Shown piece after piece: positions 6,125 through 8,018 of a DNA stretch of 8,018 nucleotides. How positions within the stretch are numbered: position 1 is the first letter of the stretch; the number at the start of each line of letters is the position of its first letter. The notes below the pieces were generated by a model. It saw only the letters and a list, made by a program, of their open reading frames with translations, had not been told where the DNA came from and did no database searches. The translations under genes and the position numbers were made by a program. Origin of the DNA: Bacillota bacterium (lineage in GTDB: Bacteria; Bacillota; Sulfobacillia; Thermaerobacterales; Thermaerobacteraceae). The stretch lies in contig QGUQ01000075.1 of the NCBI GenBank assembly GCA_003242195.1, positions 1 through 8,018 of the forward strand, in the 5' to 3' direction.

Positions 6125-8018
6125 TCACCGGACCTGCCTCAAGTGGAACAGCCGGTGATTGTCCAGCTCCGTCTCCCAGTCCTCCGGCACGACCAGGGTC
6201 GTGGCCGGCGACTCGATGATGGCGGGGCCGGTGATGCGGTTTCCGGCCCGCAGGGCCTCCATCTCCCACACGTCGGCCTGCAACCAGCGGCCGCGCCGGA
6301 ACACGGGGCGCCGCCCCCGGTAGGCCTCGTCCGGCGGGGTCGCACCGCTCCACGGTTCCTCCGGAATCCGCGGCTTGGTGCTGGGCACCGTACCGCGCAT
6401 GATGGCGCCGGTGATGCTGAACCCCAGCTCCGGCGAGCGCGCCGACTTGGCGTACACGCGGGCGTAGGTGTTCTCGAAGGCCTCCACCAGCCGGTCCCAG
6501 TCCCGGGCGCTGGAGACGGCCAGCAGGGGCGACTCGATCTCCAGGTCGTTGAGCTGGCCCCGGTACTGCATCCGGAACCCCGGCCGCAGCGTTACGTCCT
6601 CGGGCTTGAAACCGTTCAGGAGGAACTCGCCGATCACTCGCTCGGCCAGTTCGTCCCACGCGCTCTGCAGTACCCGGACGGCCGCGACCTTCTCCTCGTC
6701 GCTGGCGTCCGGCGGCACGTTGATGTCCAGGCTCTTGTCGTAGCGGTACTCGAAGTCCGCCGCCGCGCAGCCGAAGGCGGAGAACCCGGCCGCCCAGGCG
6801 GGGATGATCACGTCCTGGAAGCCCAGGCCTTCCGTGTAGCCGTAGGTGTGGAGCGGCCCGGCGCCGCCGTAGGAGAAGCAGACGAAGTCGGACGGCACGT
6901 ATCCCTTGGCGCTGATCATCGACCGCAGGTGGTCGCGCAAGCGGTACTCCAGGAGCTCGATCACGCCCGCGGCGGCCTCTTCCACCGTCAGGCCCAGCGG
7001 CCGCGCGATCTGCTCCTCCACCGCCTGCCAGGCCCGCTGCCGGTCCAGCCGCACCTGCCCGCCCAGGAAGTTGTCCGGGTTGATGTAGCCCAGCACCACG
7101 TGGCAGTCGGAGATGGTGACGGTGTCCACGCCGCCCTCGGGCCAGCAGACGCCGACGCGGTACCCGGCGCTGTCCGGCCCCAGCCGGATGGCGCGCGTGT
7201 AAGGATCGATGCGGACGTAGCTGCCGGCGCCGGCACCCACCGAATCCATGGCCACCAGGGGCAGCGACAGGACCAGGCGGGCCATGTCGGGGTCGTGCTG
7301 GATGGTGAACTCGCCCTGCACGATCAGCGCCATGTCGAAGCTGGTGCCGCCGATGTCGGTGCAGGCGATGTTCTCGTAGCCCAGGTGCTCGCCCAGGTAG
7401 CGGGAACCGATGACGCCGCCGATGGGGCCGGACACCAGCGTCCGCGCCAGCTCCTTGGCCTTCCAGCTGATGGTGCCGCCGTGGCTGGCCATCACCCGCA
7501 GCTCGAAGCGGGCGCCGGCCTCCTTCAGCCGCTCGTTGATGCGGACCAGCGTCTTGCGGGAGGGCTCGGCCGCGTACGCCTCCAGGATGGTCGTGTTCGT
7601 CCGGTGGGACTCCTTCCGCACCGGGTAGTAGTCGGAGGATGCGAACACCGGGATCTCCCGGCCCGCCTCCCGCACGACCTCGAGCACGATGTCCCGCACC
7701 CTGCGCTCGTGGACCGGGTTCTTGTACGAGTGCAGGAGGCTGATGACGATGGCCTCGACATTCAGCTCCACCAGGCGCCGGGCGGCCTCGTAGGCCTCCT
7801 CCTCCCGCAGCGGGATGACCACGTTGCCGAACATGTCGATGCGTTCGGTCACCCCGAAGGTGAGCTCCCGGGGCACCAGGGGCGGGTCGTAGCGATGGGT
7901 GTTGAGGTGCAGCCGGTCCTCGTAGGAGTAGCCCAGGTAGCTCTGGATGGCCCGGCCCATGCGGTGGAAGTCCCCCATCCCCCGGTTCACGATCAGGCCG
8001 ACGCGCAGGCCCTTGCGC
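6125..8018 (-). CDS. acxA: Acetone carboxylase beta subunit (hydantoinase A family), 5' end outside the window
   Basis: About 630 C-terminal residues are visible and the reading frame stays open to the right edge. The in-frame GTG at 7990 is not the true start, because upstream codons (RKGLRVGLIVNRG) continue the homology. Against the usual 715 or so residues, about 85-90 are missing, including the first phosphate-binding motif. The subunit uses ATP to activate acetone and bicarbonate by phosphorylation. Visible motifs are QSYLGYSYEDRLH, THRYDPPLVPRELTFGVTERID, SHGGTISWKAKELARTLVSG, then ACTDIGGTSFDMAL, the second phosphate motif of the ASKHA-like fold (about 7340-7360). Further on come DSVGAGAGSYVRID, GVCWPEGGVDTVTISDCHVVLGYINPDNFLGG, and FSYGGAGPLHTYGYTEGLGF. 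The phrase VCWPEGG and the downstream alpha and gamma genes separate it from plain hydantoinases and 5-oxoprolinases. It is upstream of acxB with a 35-nt gap. The promoter and any sigma-54 activator of the AcxR type would be outside the window. Confidence 0.94.
   Translation of the reverse strand, partial: RKGLRVGLIVNRGMGDFHRMGRAIQSYLGYSYEDRLHLNTHRYDPPLVPRELTFGVTERIDMFGNVVIPLREEEAYEAARRLVELNVEAIVISLLHSYKNPVHERRVRDIVLEVVREAGREIPVFASSDYYPVRKESHRTNTTILEAYAAEPSRKTLVRINERLKEAGARFELRVMASHGGTISWKAKELARTLVSGPIGGVIGSRYLGEHLGYENIACTDIGGTSFDMALIVQGEFTIQHDPDMARLVLSLPLVAMDSVGAGAGSYVRIDPYTRAIRLGPDSAGYRVGVCWPEGGVDTVTISDCHVVLGYINPDNFLGGQVRLDRQRAWQAVEEQIARPLGLTVEEAAAGVIELLEYRLRDHLRSMISAKGYVPSDFVCFSYGGAGPLHTYGYTEGLGFQDVIIPAWAAGFSAFGCAAADFEYRYDKSLDINVPPDASDEEKVAAVRVLQSAWDELAERVIGEFLLNGFKPEDVTLRPGFRMQYRGQLNDLEIESPLLAVSSARDWDRLVEAFENTYARVYAKSARSPELGFSITGAIMRGTVPSTKPRIPEEPWSGATPPDEAYRGRRPVFRRGRWLQADVWEMEALRAGNRITGPAIIESPATTLVVPEDWETELDNHRLFHLRQVR

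Noticed and set aside
7988..7990. GTG at 7990 as the acxA start
   Set aside because: Homology to the family continues in frame upstream to the window edge (GLRVGLIVNRG), so the gene simply runs off the window.

Overview
The window is about two thirds or more G+C. It carries strong AGGAGG-type ribosome binding sites, GTG starts and a lipoprotein-anchored binding protein. Together these suggest a high-GC Gram-positive-type bacterium, perhaps a deep-branching thermophilic Bacillota of the Thermaerobacter/Symbiobacterium kind. That placement is an inference from composition and signals only.

Left part (1-3028): a molybdate uptake locus with an unusual layout. A divergent intergenic region (819-1081) separates two transcription units. 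Leftward runs a two-domain DUF4242-type protein (219-818), followed with a 4-nt stop/start overlap by an ABC-transporter ATPase that leaves the window at position 1 and is probably the ModC partner. Rightward run modA (1082-1918, molybdate-binding lipoprotein) and modB (1949-2656, permease). A broken regulator gene (2653-3028) overlaps the modB stop. Its remains are the first residues of a helix-turn-helix domain, then, in another frame, a molybdate-binding-like PBP domain that has lost its middle. The divergent region holds an AT-rich island with an imperfect palindrome, then a run of small perfect hairpins in the modA leader.

Middle (3029-3171): a short convergent spacer with no gene. It contains a long interrupted inverted repeat that fits a terminator, mainly for the leftward operon.

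Right part (3172-8018): three leftward genes of an acetone carboxylase operon in the order acxA (beta, HyuA-like, 5' end outside the window), acxB (alpha, HyuB-like, complete) and acxC (gamma, complete). The enzyme carboxylates acetone to acetoacetate using ATP. The expected metal-ligand and nucleotide-binding motifs are present. Nothing visible links the acetone operon functionally to the molybdate locus; they simply converge.

I see no tRNA, rRNA, CRISPR array, insertion sequence or phage gene. The main points for a second look are the decayed mod regulator, the structured modA leader, and the DUF4242-ATPase pair divergent from modAB.
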